The notes below the pieces were generated by a model. That model did no database searches and had not been told where the DNA came from. It saw only the letters and a program-made list of their open reading frames with translations. Both the position numbers and the translations under genes were made by a program. Of a stretch of 64,000 bases of DNA, positions 1 through 8,597 are shown in pieces. Source of the stretch: Xiheimicrobium sp033763395 (GTDB lineage Bacteria > Myxococcota > Myxococcia > Myxococcales > Myxococcaceae); assembly GCA_033763395.1 (NCBI GenBank), contig JANRKQ010000133.1, positions 29,145 to 93,144 of the forward strand. The letters are read 5' to 3'. The number at the start of each line of letters is the position of its first letter. The first letter of the stretch is position 1.

Positions 1-27
1 GAAAGTTGCGACGCCCTGTCGAATCAA

Positions 28-1005
28 TCACTTCGCCATCGCAGTGAGCCGGTCGAGCTCGCCGTGGACCTCGAGACCCGCGGTCCGGCCGACTTCTTCA
101 AACAGGGTGCGCCCACCCACCTCACTCAGGCGCACCCGAACCTCGGCGTCGAGCGACTCCTCGACACGCTTGTGCATCTCGGTGCGTACCGGCGCGTGGA
201 GCAGCCCACCGCCGCGGCGCTCCGACGACATCTCGAGGCGCAAGCGCGCATCGGCGAACGTCATGTGAACGTGCGTGTCATCGACCTGCAGCCGCTCGAT
301 GCGAGCGCCCGAGTACGTCGCGAAGCGATGCAGCACGCCGCGCTGCCAGAAGCCCGCGATGAAGCCAGGGAAGCTCGTGCCCAGCCACGGAACGATGGCC
401 GCCGAGGCCACGAGCGAGGTCTCGGGGGTCGTGAAGTGGTTCGTCTGCATCCACACGTAGCCCGCGGGGAACGCGCGGCCCCAGTCCTTCTCGAGGTAGC
501 CGACGCCGCCATCGAACGAAGCGCTGCGCCCTTCCACCTCGAGGGTGCCAGCGAGCGTGTGATGGAAGCTCACCACGCCGTGGTAGCACTCCATGAAGGG
601 CACGTAGGCGTACCAGCCCATGATGCCCGGAGACGTGAGGCTCACTGGCCAGGGGTTGAGCGGCGAGAACGCGAGGCTGCCCTTCAGCGGGCCATCAGGC
701 AGGTCGAGCGTCACGCCGGTACGGGAGAACCGGTTGGGCCCGACTCGGGCCTCGAACGTGTCAGCGCGAGCCTCGAAGTCGGTGAGGGGGTAGCGGTGGT
801 ACCAGCTGCGCTTCGTGGCGCCGTCGAGCACCTGTACGAAGGCCTCACCACCACCGCCCGGGCCCAGGAAGACGCCGGGGATGACGGCCCACCGCTGCGA
901 CTGATCGGCCGAGACGAGCTTGACGTACCAGCCCTCGAAGAAGCGGCGCGTCTTCCCGTGACCGTGGAACCCTTCCGGGTGCAGCAGCGAGGTGAGGAGG
1001 CCCAT
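28..1005 (-). CDS. Tocopherol cyclase-family protein
   Basis: 325 residues that resemble the tocopherol cyclase-like family (Pfam Tocopherol_cycl), a beta-rich fold that in plants and cyanobacteria cyclises prenylated quinols. Visible family marks are the N-terminal FFEGWYVKL segment (about residues 22-30), the central Y..LEKDWG..FP run (about 170-180) and WMQTNHF just after it. Bacterial members without tocopherol synthesis are common, so the substrate is unknown and I do not infer tocopherol production. No signal peptide or membrane segment is seen. It lies 39 bases downstream of the P-loop kinase-like gene on the same strand and could be read from the same transcript, but the functional link is unclear. 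The ATG start matches the family's N-terminus. Confidence 0.75.
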   Translation of the reverse strand: MGLLTSLLHPEGFHGHGKTRRFFEGWYVKLVSADQSQRWAVIPGVFLGPGGGGEAFVQVLDGATKRSWYHRYPLTDFEARADTFEARVGPNRFSRTGVTLDLPDGPLKGSLAFSPLNPWPVSLTSPGIMGWYAYVPFMECYHGVVSFHHTLAGTLEVEGRSASFDGGVGYLEKDWGRAFPAGYVWMQTNHFTTPETSLVASAAIVPWLGTSFPGFIAGFWQRGVLHRFATYSGARIERLQVDDTHVHMTFADARLRLEMSSERRGGGLLHAPVRTEMHKRVEESLDAEVRVRLSEVGGRTLFEEVGRTAGLEVHGELDRLTAMAK

Positions 1006-1044
1006 GGACGGGGGTGAAGCCTACTCACGAACGCGGCGCGCGCT

Positions 1045-1863
1045 TCAGTCGAATGCCACCTCGCGGCCGTCCTCGGCGAAGCAGAGGTGGTGGGCTTCGC
1101 CGGGCCAGGGCGGCTCCCAGCGCGCGAGCATGCGTTCGATGACCGGCTCGGGCACCCGGGCGGAGCGGCTCCGGTTGCGCGCCCGCTGCACGCGCCACGG
1201 CGCTTCGATGGCCCGCAGCGTCACCGTCGCCCCCCGTGACGTGAGCCACGCCACCAGCGCCCGGCGCTCGCGACGGCGGAGGTTGGTCGCGCTCCAGGCG
1301 AAGGGCCGTCCTTCACGCAGCAGCTGGGCCGCCGCCTCGAGCGACCGATCCCACAGCATCGGCCCGCCCTCGCCGTCTGCCAGCCCCAGCGTCACCCGCA
1401 ACGCGTCGAGCGAGACGACGGGGAGCCCGGGCCGATTCGCCGCGAGCCAGAAGTCCTTGCCGACGCCCGGCAGGCCCGACAACACCTCGACGTCGATGCT
1501 TCCTGGCGAACGTGGCTCGAGCGGCCGCGGCGTCGACCACGCGTTCACCTGCTCGCAGCGGGCCCGCTCGTCCGCCGAGAGCGGAGCGACCGCGTCGAGC
1601 CAGGCGCCCGCGATCAACGGACACGCGACCGCGCCTTCGGCGTCGCCGGCCCACCGCACCAGCTCGACCGCGCGCTCGCGGTGCACGACGGGCACGCCGG
1701 CGCGCCAAAGCCCGACCCGCAGCCCCGACACCAGGCCGGAGCGGCGTGAGGGAGATCGTTCGAAGCCGACGGTGGCCAGCACCCGGCGAGCCACCTCGAC
1801 GGCCCAGGGCGCGCTCGGGGACCGGCTCCAATCAGGGAGGGCTGGCACCGCGTGCGCACGCAT
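1045..1863 (-). CDS. P-loop kinase-like ATPase of the RNA-repair cluster
   Basis: 272 residues. An N-terminal region of about 120 residues of unknown fold is followed by a P-loop NTPase domain. The Walker A motif is GLPGVGKD (about residues 130-137), so Asp sits where Ser/Thr is usual. A following SLDALR and an Arg-rich lid-like stretch (NLRRRERRALV, then RARNRSRSARVPE) resemble polynucleotide kinase-type ATPases. It sits 78 bases downstream of an RNA ligase gene, and P-loop kinases commonly accompany RNA ligases to phosphorylate 5' ends before sealing. The kinase role is therefore an inference from fold and context. A GTG nine bases upstream (1872) is possible, but ATG 1863 has GAGGT at suitable spacing. 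Confidence 0.65.
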   Translation of the reverse strand: MRAHAVPALPDWSRSPSAPWAVEVARRVLATVGFERSPSRRSGLVSGLRVGLWRAGVPVVHRERAVELVRWAGDAEGAVACPLIAGAWLDAVAPLSADERARCEQVNAWSTPRPLEPRSPGSIDVEVLSGLPGVGKDFWLAANRPGLPVVSLDALRVTLGLADGEGGPMLWDRSLEAAAQLLREGRPFAWSATNLRRRERRALVAWLTSRGATVTLRAIEAPWRVQRARNRSRSARVPEPVIERMLARWEPPWPGEAHHLCFAEDGREVAFD

Positions 1864-1941
1864 GATCGACACCTCGATGGCGCCGACCGACGGGCAGAAC
1901 GGAACGCCCTGACGAGCTCAGGGGCGCAGCAGCAGCGGCAG

Positions 1942-2718
1942 TCATCGTGACCGCGGCGCCACCAGGTTCGGAACGAAGGGCCTGCGGGCCCAGTGCACGT
2001 CCGAGACCGCGAGCGTCTGCCGAAAGCCGGGCCGCACGTACTTGCAGCGCGCACGCAACCACCCGTCACGCTCGACCCGGAAGACGAGGCCCTCGACCTG
2101 CCCCGAGAGCTGCGTCTGCGCGCGCTCCTTCTCGACCGACAGGCCCCGTCCGCGCACGGTCGCCTCGAAGTTCGACACGACGGCCGTTGACACATAGCGG
2201 CTCGGCGCCAGGAGCCGAGGGACTGGTGGCATCGCCGCGGCAGGACCGTGAAAGAGCTCGGGCGGCTCGACCAGCTCGAGGCCGGCCAGGTGACGGCGAC
2301 GCGCCGCGGTCCCGAGAAAGCGCCCCACCTCGAGGTCGAACAGATCGAATACGAAGAGCCACGCCGGGAGTGCGTCATAGAAGACGGTGTGCCGGGCCTC
2401 GAGCCACTCGCCGTAGAGGACGAAGCGCGTGCCGAGCCGCTCGAAGAGCCCCGCCTGGTCGCGCGCGATCTGCTGCTTGAGCCGATCGAACCAGGGCTCC
2501 GCGCCCAGGAAGTGTGCACGAGAGAAGAGCCATGGCCGCGCGGACGCGTCGAAGCGCAGCCCCACGTTCACCCCATCGAGCTTCTCGCTGACGAAGAGCT
2601 CGTCACCCGGGAGCGCGTTCAAGCCGACGCGCGGGAGATCGCCATCGCCCGCCTGGAGCGTCGACCCCTCGAGGTGCGGCGTTCGTGGGAACTTGATGAG
2701 CTCGACGGCGGGAGACAT
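1942..2718 (-). CDS. ATP-dependent RNA ligase family protein
   Basis: About 258 residues of the covalent nucleotidyltransferase superfamily, RNA ligase branch. Motif I is SEKLDGVNVG with Lys46 as the predicted AMP-accepting residue. Motif III is YGEWLEA (about 102-108), motif IIIa LFVFDLFD (121-128), motif IV EGLVFRVE (209-216) and motif V ARCKYVRP (223-230, Lys226). All key motifs are intact, so the enzyme should be able to adenylylate and seal RNA ends. The protein is essentially just the catalytic core, with no obvious extra domain. Its start lies 89 bases from that of the divergent multidomain RNA-repair protein, and the P-loop kinase-like gene follows it. ATG 2718 precedes the family-typical IKFPRTPHLEGS; a GTG at 2745 is the alternative. 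Confidence 0.85.
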   Translation of the reverse strand: MSPAVELIKFPRTPHLEGSTLQAGDGDLPRVGLNALPGDELFVSEKLDGVNVGLRFDASARPWLFSRAHFLGAEPWFDRLKQQIARDQAGLFERLGTRFVLYGEWLEARHTVFYDALPAWLFVFDLFDLEVGRFLGTAARRRHLAGLELVEPPELFHGPAAAMPPVPRLLAPSRYVSTAVVSNFEATVRGRGLSVEKERAQTQLSGQVEGLVFRVERDGWLRARCKYVRPGFRQTLAVSDVHWARRPFVPNLVAPRSR

Positions 2719-2807
2719 GACCCACCGCTGGACGAGGCCCACCACCCTGGCTGACGTGTCATGAAGCGGGGGCGACCAACGTCTCGGCCTCCGCGTGGAG
2801 CCTACCC

Positions 2808-5408
2808 ATGGACCAGGACAGCGACAGCCGCCCGTTCCCCGATGGGCCTTCGGTGTACCACCAGCTCCGGTGGGATCAGCGCTTCGACGCCAACGCCTGT
2901 GAGATCGTGCTCCTCGATCGTCCGAGCGGGACGAAGGTCATCGCGTTCCGCGAGTTCGTTCCGAACGGGCCGATCCCCTGGCATCGCATCGTCGGCTTCC
3001 GGTACCGCGGGGAGCCCCTGTGGGATCGCGCGCAGCGACTTGATCGACGCTCCGAGGTCCTGGGCGCACCGACGTCGAAGCCCGTCGTGTCCGTAGCGCC
3101 CGAGCCGCTGCCGTCCTTCGTCCTCGAGACGATCGGCGAGGGGACCGGCGAGCTTCCGTGGGCGCCCACCGTCGCGACCTGGAACGTGCTGAGCGATCGT
3201 TTCGAGGGTGAGCTGCTCGATCATCCCGGCCGGTGGCAGGCGCTGCTCGACGAGGTCGCCCGCGCGTCACCCGATCTCGTCGCCTTCACCGAGGCCACGG
3301 ACGCCTTCGTGACGCTGCTCCAGGGGCATTCGTTCATGAGCGGACGGGTGTTGATCCGCGCTCCGCACGCCGCGGTGGTGGTGGTCTCGGTCGCGACGCC
3401 AACGGCCTGCGAGGCGCTCGAGTTGGCGCGGGGCCGCGAAGTCGTCGTGGCCCACTTCGAGGGGCTGACGTTCGCAGGGCTCCACCTGCCGAGCGATCGC
3501 GAGCACGATCGGCGCGCGGAGCGGGAACGCGACCTCCACCGGCTCTGCCACGCCCTGCTCTCATCGAACGCGCTGGTGCTCGCTGGTGACTTCAACGCGC
3601 AGCCAGACGAGCTCGACCCGCTCCTCGACGCCCTGCACGGACTCGACGCGTGGAGCTCGGCCAACCCCGGCGCTCCCGGCCTGACCTACGACGTCCAGCG
3701 AAATGCGATCGCCGCGGCCCTCACGTCGCGCGGGTGTTCGGGCCGGCTCGACCGCGTCGTGTGCTTCGGAGAGCGGCTGCGGGTGAAGTCGGCCCGCCTG
3801 CTTGGCGAAGACACCACCCAGCGGTCCGATCACTTCGGGCTCTTCGTGCAGCTCGATGACGCGAACGCACCTGCCCTGAGTCACCGCACGGCCCTGGCGC
3901 TCCTGCCACCCGCGGCGCAGTGGGGCCCGATTCAGCGCCTTCGCCGGGTGCACGATCGCCGCTTCGAACGCTGGCCGCCCCACGTGACATTGCTGTTCGG
4001 GTTCGTCGAGCCGACGGTGCTCGAGGCGCAGATCCCCGAGCTGCAAGCCGCCGTGCGCTCGATGCCACCCCAGACGCTCCGGTTCGATCAGGTGCTCGTC
4101 TTGGAACACGCCGAGTCGGCCACCGTGGCGCTCGGCCCGGATGAGCCCTCACGGCGCTGGCTGGAGGACCTCCAGGGACGACTCATCGACCGCTGGCCCG
4201 CGTGCACCGAGCAGAACCGTGGCGAGCGCGGTCAGTTCGTCCCACACCTGACGCTCGGCGCAGTGGGGCGCCACGACACGAAGGCCCTCGAGGGGCTGCG
4301 ACGCGAGGCGAGGCAGCTCACGCTCTCGTGGACGCCGGCGGAGGTGGCGATGCTCGAGCGCCCCGACGACACCTTCTTCGTCCGGGCCCGCGTCGCGTTC
4401 GGAGACGGCCTCGTGCGTCGACCATCGACGGGAGCGGCGCCGATGGACGCGCTCGAGCAGCGGGTCCGGGCGGCCATCGCCAGCGCCGCGTCGACCGCGG
4501 GCATCGACGTCTCGGTTCGTGTCTTCGGCTCCCGGGCGTGGGCGCCCACCCAGCCGGGCACCGATCTCGACCTGCTCGTCGTCTGCGACGGGAGCCCGGG
4601 CCCCTTCCTCGATCTCCTCGCGGGCGAGCTGAGCGGCGCGCGCGTCGGTCGACACCTCGTGCGAGGCGACGGCTTCGACGTCGTCGCGATCCATCGTCAT
4701 GACGACGACGAAGAGGCGCGTCGGTTCGCCCTCGGCGCCGATGACGCAGCCGTGCTCCGCGCCACGCTGGCACGTCATGGGCGGACCGAGGCGTTCGATG
4801 CGCTGTTTCCGCGCGTGCGCCAGTGGGCACGCCGACGAGGGCTCGAAGGAAACGCCTTCGGCTACTTTGGCGGGCTGGGGTGGGCCGTGATGGTCGCTTC
4901 ACCCTTGATCCACGACGCGGCGCTCTGCGCGCTCGACGGAGAAGACGCGCTGGCGGCGTGGCGGGCGTGGGCCAGCCGCCTCGACGCGACCAGCACGGTT
5001 CGGCTCGGCGGCGTGACGCGCGAGCGCGAGGGGTTCACCCTCATGACCCCAGCCTCGCCGGAGCGCCCCATCACCCGTGCGCTGATCGGCTCGACGGAGC
5101 GCGTCCTGCTGAACGAGCTGCGGACCCAGCGCCAGGACGACGTGATCGCGGTCGCGGCGTGGCTGCGGGTGAGCGGCCCCCTCGCGCAGCTCGGCGCGTG
5201 GCAGCAGCGCGCGCTGGGGCTCTTCTCGTCTCTCGAGCGCGAGTTCGGACCGGTGCTGCGTCCCTTCGGGGGGGTCGACACCACGGGTCCGCGCTTCGTC
5301 AGTCGCCTGGGCCTGCTGACGCCCGTCGCCTCCCAGGTGCAACCCGCCCTGAACGATCGCCTTCAGCGCGCCACGCTCACCGGCGTGACGGCGACCACCG
5401 ACGGCTGA
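2808..5408 (+). CDS. Four-module RNA-repair protein (MJ1316-EEP-2H-nucleotidyltransferase)
   Basis: 866 residues with four recognisable modules. Residues about 13-80 match the MJ1316/DUF504 domain, proposed to recognise cyclic phosphate RNA ends (PIPWHRIVGFRYRG). Residues about 118-352 are an endonuclease/exonuclease/phosphatase domain (TWNVLSD, LAGDFNAQP, RSDHFGLF). Residues about 370-530 are a 2H phosphoesterase with both signatures, PHVTLLF (391) and PHLTLG (478), a fold that opens or makes 2'-5' or cyclic phosphate links. Residues about 545-800 are a poly(A) polymerase-like nucleotidyltransferase (FGSRAW at 573, DLDLLV at 586, GYFGGLGWAV in the central domain). All catalytic motifs look intact. 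The combination suggests one polypeptide that trims, heals and extends damaged RNA 3' ends, with sealing by the adjacent ligase. That workflow is inference; the modules are seen directly. Confidence 0.85.
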   Translation: MDQDSDSRPFPDGPSVYHQLRWDQRFDANACEIVLLDRPSGTKVIAFREFVPNGPIPWHRIVGFRYRGEPLWDRAQRLDRRSEVLGAPTSKPVVSVAPEPLPSFVLETIGEGTGELPWAPTVATWNVLSDRFEGELLDHPGRWQALLDEVARASPDLVAFTEATDAFVTLLQGHSFMSGRVLIRAPHAAVVVVSVATPTACEALELARGREVVVAHFEGLTFAGLHLPSDREHDRRAERERDLHRLCHALLSSNALVLAGDFNAQPDELDPLLDALHGLDAWSSANPGAPGLTYDVQRNAIAAALTSRGCSGRLDRVVCFGERLRVKSARLLGEDTTQRSDHFGLFVQLDDANAPALSHRTALALLPPAAQWGPIQRLRRVHDRRFERWPPHVTLLFGFVEPTVLEAQIPELQAAVRSMPPQTLRFDQVLVLEHAESATVALGPDEPSRRWLEDLQGRLIDRWPACTEQNRGERGQFVPHLTLGAVGRHDTKALEGLRREARQLTLSWTPAEVAMLERPDDTFFVRARVAFGDGLVRRPSTGAAPMDALEQRVRAAIASAASTAGIDVSVRVFGSRAWAPTQPGTDLDLLVVCDGSPGPFLDLLAGELSGARVGRHLVRGDGFDVVAIHRHDDDEEARRFALGADDAAVLRATLARHGRTEAFDALFPRVRQWARRRGLEGNAFGYFGGLGWAVMVASPLIHDAALCALDGEDALAAWRAWASRLDATSTVRLGGVTREREGFTLMTPASPERPITRALIGSTERVLLNELRTQRQDDVIAVAAWLRVSGPLAQLGAWQQRALGLFSSLEREFGPVLRPFGGVDTTGPRFVSRLGLLTPVASQVQPALNDRLQRATLTGVTATTDG

Positions 5409-5412
5409 CGCG

Positions 5413-6492
5413 TCAGGGCGCGCACTGCTGCACGCACGCGTTGTTCACGCAGCGCAGCCGACCGCTGGAGCCGTTCGAGCAGGGCATGGGCGCAGGCAGA
5501 CCGGCCGGGCAGTCGGAGTCATTCACGCACGCTCCCACCTTCGTGCAGCGCGCCAGGTCGGCGTCGCACTGCAAGCACGCTTCCCGGCAATACGTCCCCG
5601 CGGCACACGCGGGCCGGAGACCGCCACACGCCAGCCCTTCACCGCGCACACACCCGCCCTCGTGAATCACCACGGCCCCGGCCGAGGTGGCCTCGCACCG
5701 GTTGGTGAACGTTCTCGCGTCACCGAGCGACAGCGCGGCGCACACCGGCATGACGACGGCGGGGCACGTCGCACAAGGGACACAGCGGAGATCGCCCATG
5801 CAGCCGGTCTCGGGGTTCGGCGCCATGGGGCTGAGGCACTGGCCGGTCGGACAGCGCGGCGGCGCGAGCACGGGGCACGGGGCGCAGCAGCCGCCCTGAC
5901 ACGTCGAGGTACCGACGTTGCAGTCGAGCACCGAGCCGCATGACGGGGCCGGGCCACAGAGCCGCGCACAGTCTGAATCCGCTTGATCGATCTGCCCGTC
6001 GCAGTCGTCGTCACGACCGTTGCCGCACTTCTCGGTCGCGCCGGGGTGGATGGCGGGGTCGAGCGGTGCGCAGTCTCCGCCGGGCTGGCCCTGACACTGC
6101 TGCACCAGGTAGCCATCTCCGTCTTCATCGAGGCAGCTCGGTGTCACGCAGCGACTGTCGGGGCACGGACAGGTGAGGCAATGCTGGTTCACCTGGACGC
6201 ACGCCTGGCCAAGGGGACACGGCTTCGTCGCGGAGCAGCCCTCGGCGCAGAGCCCGCGCGTTCCACACTCGTAGCAGCGCTGTCCCGCGGCGCACTGCCC
6301 GTCGTTCACACACGAGGCGGCGCTCCCGCCCGCGGCGCCACCGGCCACTCCACCCGCGCTCCCGCCTCCCATGGAACCACCGCCCTGCCCGCCTGCGGCA
6401 CCTCCGGCGCGGCCTCCATCGAGGCGATCGTCGACGGGGGCGAAGCACGCGAGCGGAGCGACAGCGGCGAGAACGACGAGCTGAAAGCGCAT
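5413..6492 (-). CDS. Cys-rich lipoprotein with MopE-type and Kazal-like segments
   Basis: About 359 residues, starting at the ATG followed by a hydrophobic segment and a lipobox-like PLAC. A Gly/Ala/Ser-rich low-complexity stretch follows (about residues 25-60), typical of a flexible tether, and then a series of Cys-rich blocks. One contains the Asp-rich DEDGDGY...GRDDDCDGQID pattern of the putative metal-binding MopE repeat, common in myxobacterial surface proteins. A later block, CPAVVMPVCAALSLGDARTF then NRCEA, resembles a Kazal-type inhibitor domain. The protein is probably outer-membrane anchored and disulfide-rich. It converges on the RNA-repair gene (5 bases apart) and is divergent from the ABC-F gene. 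An upstream in-frame ATG (6603) would give an Arg-rich, non-signal N-terminus and was not used. Function unknown. Confidence 0.65.
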   Translation of the reverse strand: MRFQLVVLAAVAPLACFAPVDDRLDGGRAGGAAGGQGGGSMGGGSAGGVAGGAAGGSAASCVNDGQCAAGQRCYECGTRGLCAEGCSATKPCPLGQACVQVNQHCLTCPCPDSRCVTPSCLDEDGDGYLVQQCQGQPGGDCAPLDPAIHPGATEKCGNGRDDDCDGQIDQADSDCARLCGPAPSCGSVLDCNVGTSTCQGGCCAPCPVLAPPRCPTGQCLSPMAPNPETGCMGDLRCVPCATCPAVVMPVCAALSLGDARTFTNRCEATSAGAVVIHEGGCVRGEGLACGGLRPACAAGTYCREACLQCDADLARCTKVGACVNDSDCPAGLPAPMPCSNGSSGRLRCVNNACVQQCAP

Positions 6493-6650
6493 GTCGTCAT
6501 ACAGAGCACACGCCATGCCTGTGGAGCCTCCGCCGCGACTCGTGCGGATTCGGGGGGTTCGATCGCCACGGCGAGAGCGCGCGATGGAATTCTGAGGCCG
6601 CATCTGCAGGACGTGCGCGCGGACGCCAAGGCAGGTAGGGGGCCAGCGCC

Positions 6651-8561
6651 ATGACCCTGCTGCGCGCCGCCGACGTCACCGTCACCTTCGGGAGCCGCAC
6701 CCTCTTCGATCGGGTCGAGTTCGTGATCGAAGCGCAGGAGCGCGTGGGCCTCGTCGGCCTCAACGGCACGGGCAAGTCGACGCTGATGAAGGTGCTGACC
6801 GGCGTGCTCAAGCCCGACAGCGGCGTGCTGCAGATTCAGCGCGGCGCCCGCGTCGAGTGGCTGCCGCAGGAGCCCACTTTCCCCGACGGCGCCACGGTGG
6901 CGAGCGAGCTCGAGGTGGCGCAGGCCCCGCTCAAGGCCGCGCTCGACGAGCACACGGCGCTGTCGGCGCTCCTGTCTCGGGGCGAAGGGGACGACGCGAC
7001 GCTGGCGCGGCTGTCGGAGCTCTCGGAGTCGATCGAGCGCCACGGTGGCTGGGACACGGCGTTTCATGCGCGCAAGCTGCTCGATCGCCTCGGCGTGAAG
7101 GACTGGGAGCGGCCGATCGCCGAGCTGTCCGGTGGGCTCAAGAAGCGCGTGGCGATCGCGCGGGCCCTGCTCGCGCAGCCCGATCTCCTCATGCTCGACG
7201 AGCCGACGAACCACCTCGACGCCGACACCGTGTCGTGGCTCGAAGACGAGCTCGACGGGTTCGGCGGGGCGCTGCTGCTCGTCACGCACGACCGCTACTT
7301 CCTCGACGGGCTGGTCGACCGCATCGTCGAGGTGAACGCGCCGGGCACCGCCGACACCGGGCTGGTGAGCTACCCCGGCAACTACGAGGCCTACCTCGAG
7401 CAGAAGATGGTGAGCCTCGAGAACGCGTCGGTCGCCGAGCACAAGCGCCAGCGGTGGATCGCGCAGGAAGTGGCGTGGCTCCGAAAGGGCGTCGAGGCGC
7501 GGCGCACCAAGTCGAAGGCCCGCATCGACCGCGCCCGCAAGCTCCTCACCGAGCGCGGCTTCGTGCGGCCGAAGGTGCCCGATCTGCAGGTGGCCGAGGC
7601 GCCGCGGCTCTCGCAGACCGTCATCGAGGCGAAGAAGGTGGGCAAGCGCTTCGGCGAGCGCACGATCTTCTCGGGCGTCGATCTGATCGTCCAGCCCGGT
7701 GAGCGCATCGGCATCGTCGGCCCCAACGGCGTCGGCAAGACGACGCTGCTGCGGACGCTCCTCGGAGAGCTGTCGCCCGACTCGGGCACCGTCACCATCG
7801 GCCCCCGCACGAAGGTGGCCTACTACGATCAACAGCGCACGCAGCTCGACGACGAGGCCACCGTGGCCGAGGCCGTGTGGAGCGACGACTGGGTGATGCT
7901 CGGCCAGCAGAAGGTGCGCCTGTCGGACTACCTCGACGATCTCGGCTTCCCCGTGCCGGCGCAGAAGCAGCGCGTCAAGGCGCTCTCAGGTGGTGAGCGC
8001 AACCGCCTGCTCCTCGCGCGGGTGTTCCTCGAGGGCGCGAACGTGCTGGTGCTCGACGAGCCGACGAACGATCTCGACCTGCAGACGCTCAACGTGCTCG
8101 AGCGGCTGCTCCGGCAGTTCGAGGGTGTGGTGCTCCTGGTGACGCACGACCGCTACTTCCTCGACAAGATCGCCAGCTCGATCCTCGCGCTCGAAGGTGA
8201 CGGCCGGGTGACCCGCTACGAGGGCAACTGGACGCTCTACCGGAAGCTGCGCGGCGCGCCCGCGCAGGCCGCGTCGTCCGCCAGGGCGCCGAAAGCCGAG
8301 AGCGCTCCACCGCCCGCCCTACCGAAGAAGGGTGGGCGCTTGAGCTACAAGGATCAGCGCGAGCTCGACGGCATGGAGGCGGCGATCGAGGCGGCCGAGA
8401 CGGCGAAGGCCACGCTCGAGCGACGCCTCGCCGATCCGTCGGTGCTCACGAACGCGGCCGAGGTCGCGCGCCTGTCGACCGAGCTCGACGCGGCCTCGCA
8501 CCAGGTCGAGCGGCTCTATGCGCGCTGGCAGGCGTTGCAGTCGCTCGTCGAAGGACGTTGA
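6651..8561 (+). CDS. uup: ABC-F family ATPase, Uup-like
   Basis: 636 residues with two ABC ATPase cassettes and no membrane domain. Cassette 1 has GLVGLNGTGKST, signature LSGGLKKR and Walker B LLMLDEPTNHLD. Cassette 2 has GIVGPNGVGKTT, signature LSGGERNR and VLVLDEPTNDLD. An Arg/Lys-rich interdomain linker (about residues 250-310) matches the ABC-F tRNA-contact linker. A C-terminal coiled coil (about 565-635) fits the Uup subgroup, whose members bind DNA or ribosomes. ABC-F proteins act on translating ribosomes; Uup also affects transposon excision in E. coli. The gene symbol rests on domain order and the C-terminal coiled coil only. Confidence 0.85.
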   Translation: MTLLRAADVTVTFGSRTLFDRVEFVIEAQERVGLVGLNGTGKSTLMKVLTGVLKPDSGVLQIQRGARVEWLPQEPTFPDGATVASELEVAQAPLKAALDEHTALSALLSRGEGDDATLARLSELSESIERHGGWDTAFHARKLLDRLGVKDWERPIAELSGGLKKRVAIARALLAQPDLLMLDEPTNHLDADTVSWLEDELDGFGGALLLVTHDRYFLDGLVDRIVEVNAPGTADTGLVSYPGNYEAYLEQKMVSLENASVAEHKRQRWIAQEVAWLRKGVEARRTKSKARIDRARKLLTERGFVRPKVPDLQVAEAPRLSQTVIEAKKVGKRFGERTIFSGVDLIVQPGERIGIVGPNGVGKTTLLRTLLGELSPDSGTVTIGPRTKVAYYDQQRTQLDDEATVAEAVWSDDWVMLGQQKVRLSDYLDDLGFPVPAQKQRVKALSGGERNRLLLARVFLEGANVLVLDEPTNDLDLQTLNVLERLLRQFEGVVLLVTHDRYFLDKIASSILALEGDGRVTRYEGNWTLYRKLRGAPAQAASSARAPKAESAPPPALPKKGGRLSYKDQRELDGMEAAIEAAETAKATLERRLADPSVLTNAAEVARLSTELDAASHQVERLYARWQALQSLVEGR

Positions 8562-8597
8562 CGCGCCGGGCCCCCGACGACAGAAACGCCCACCCCC

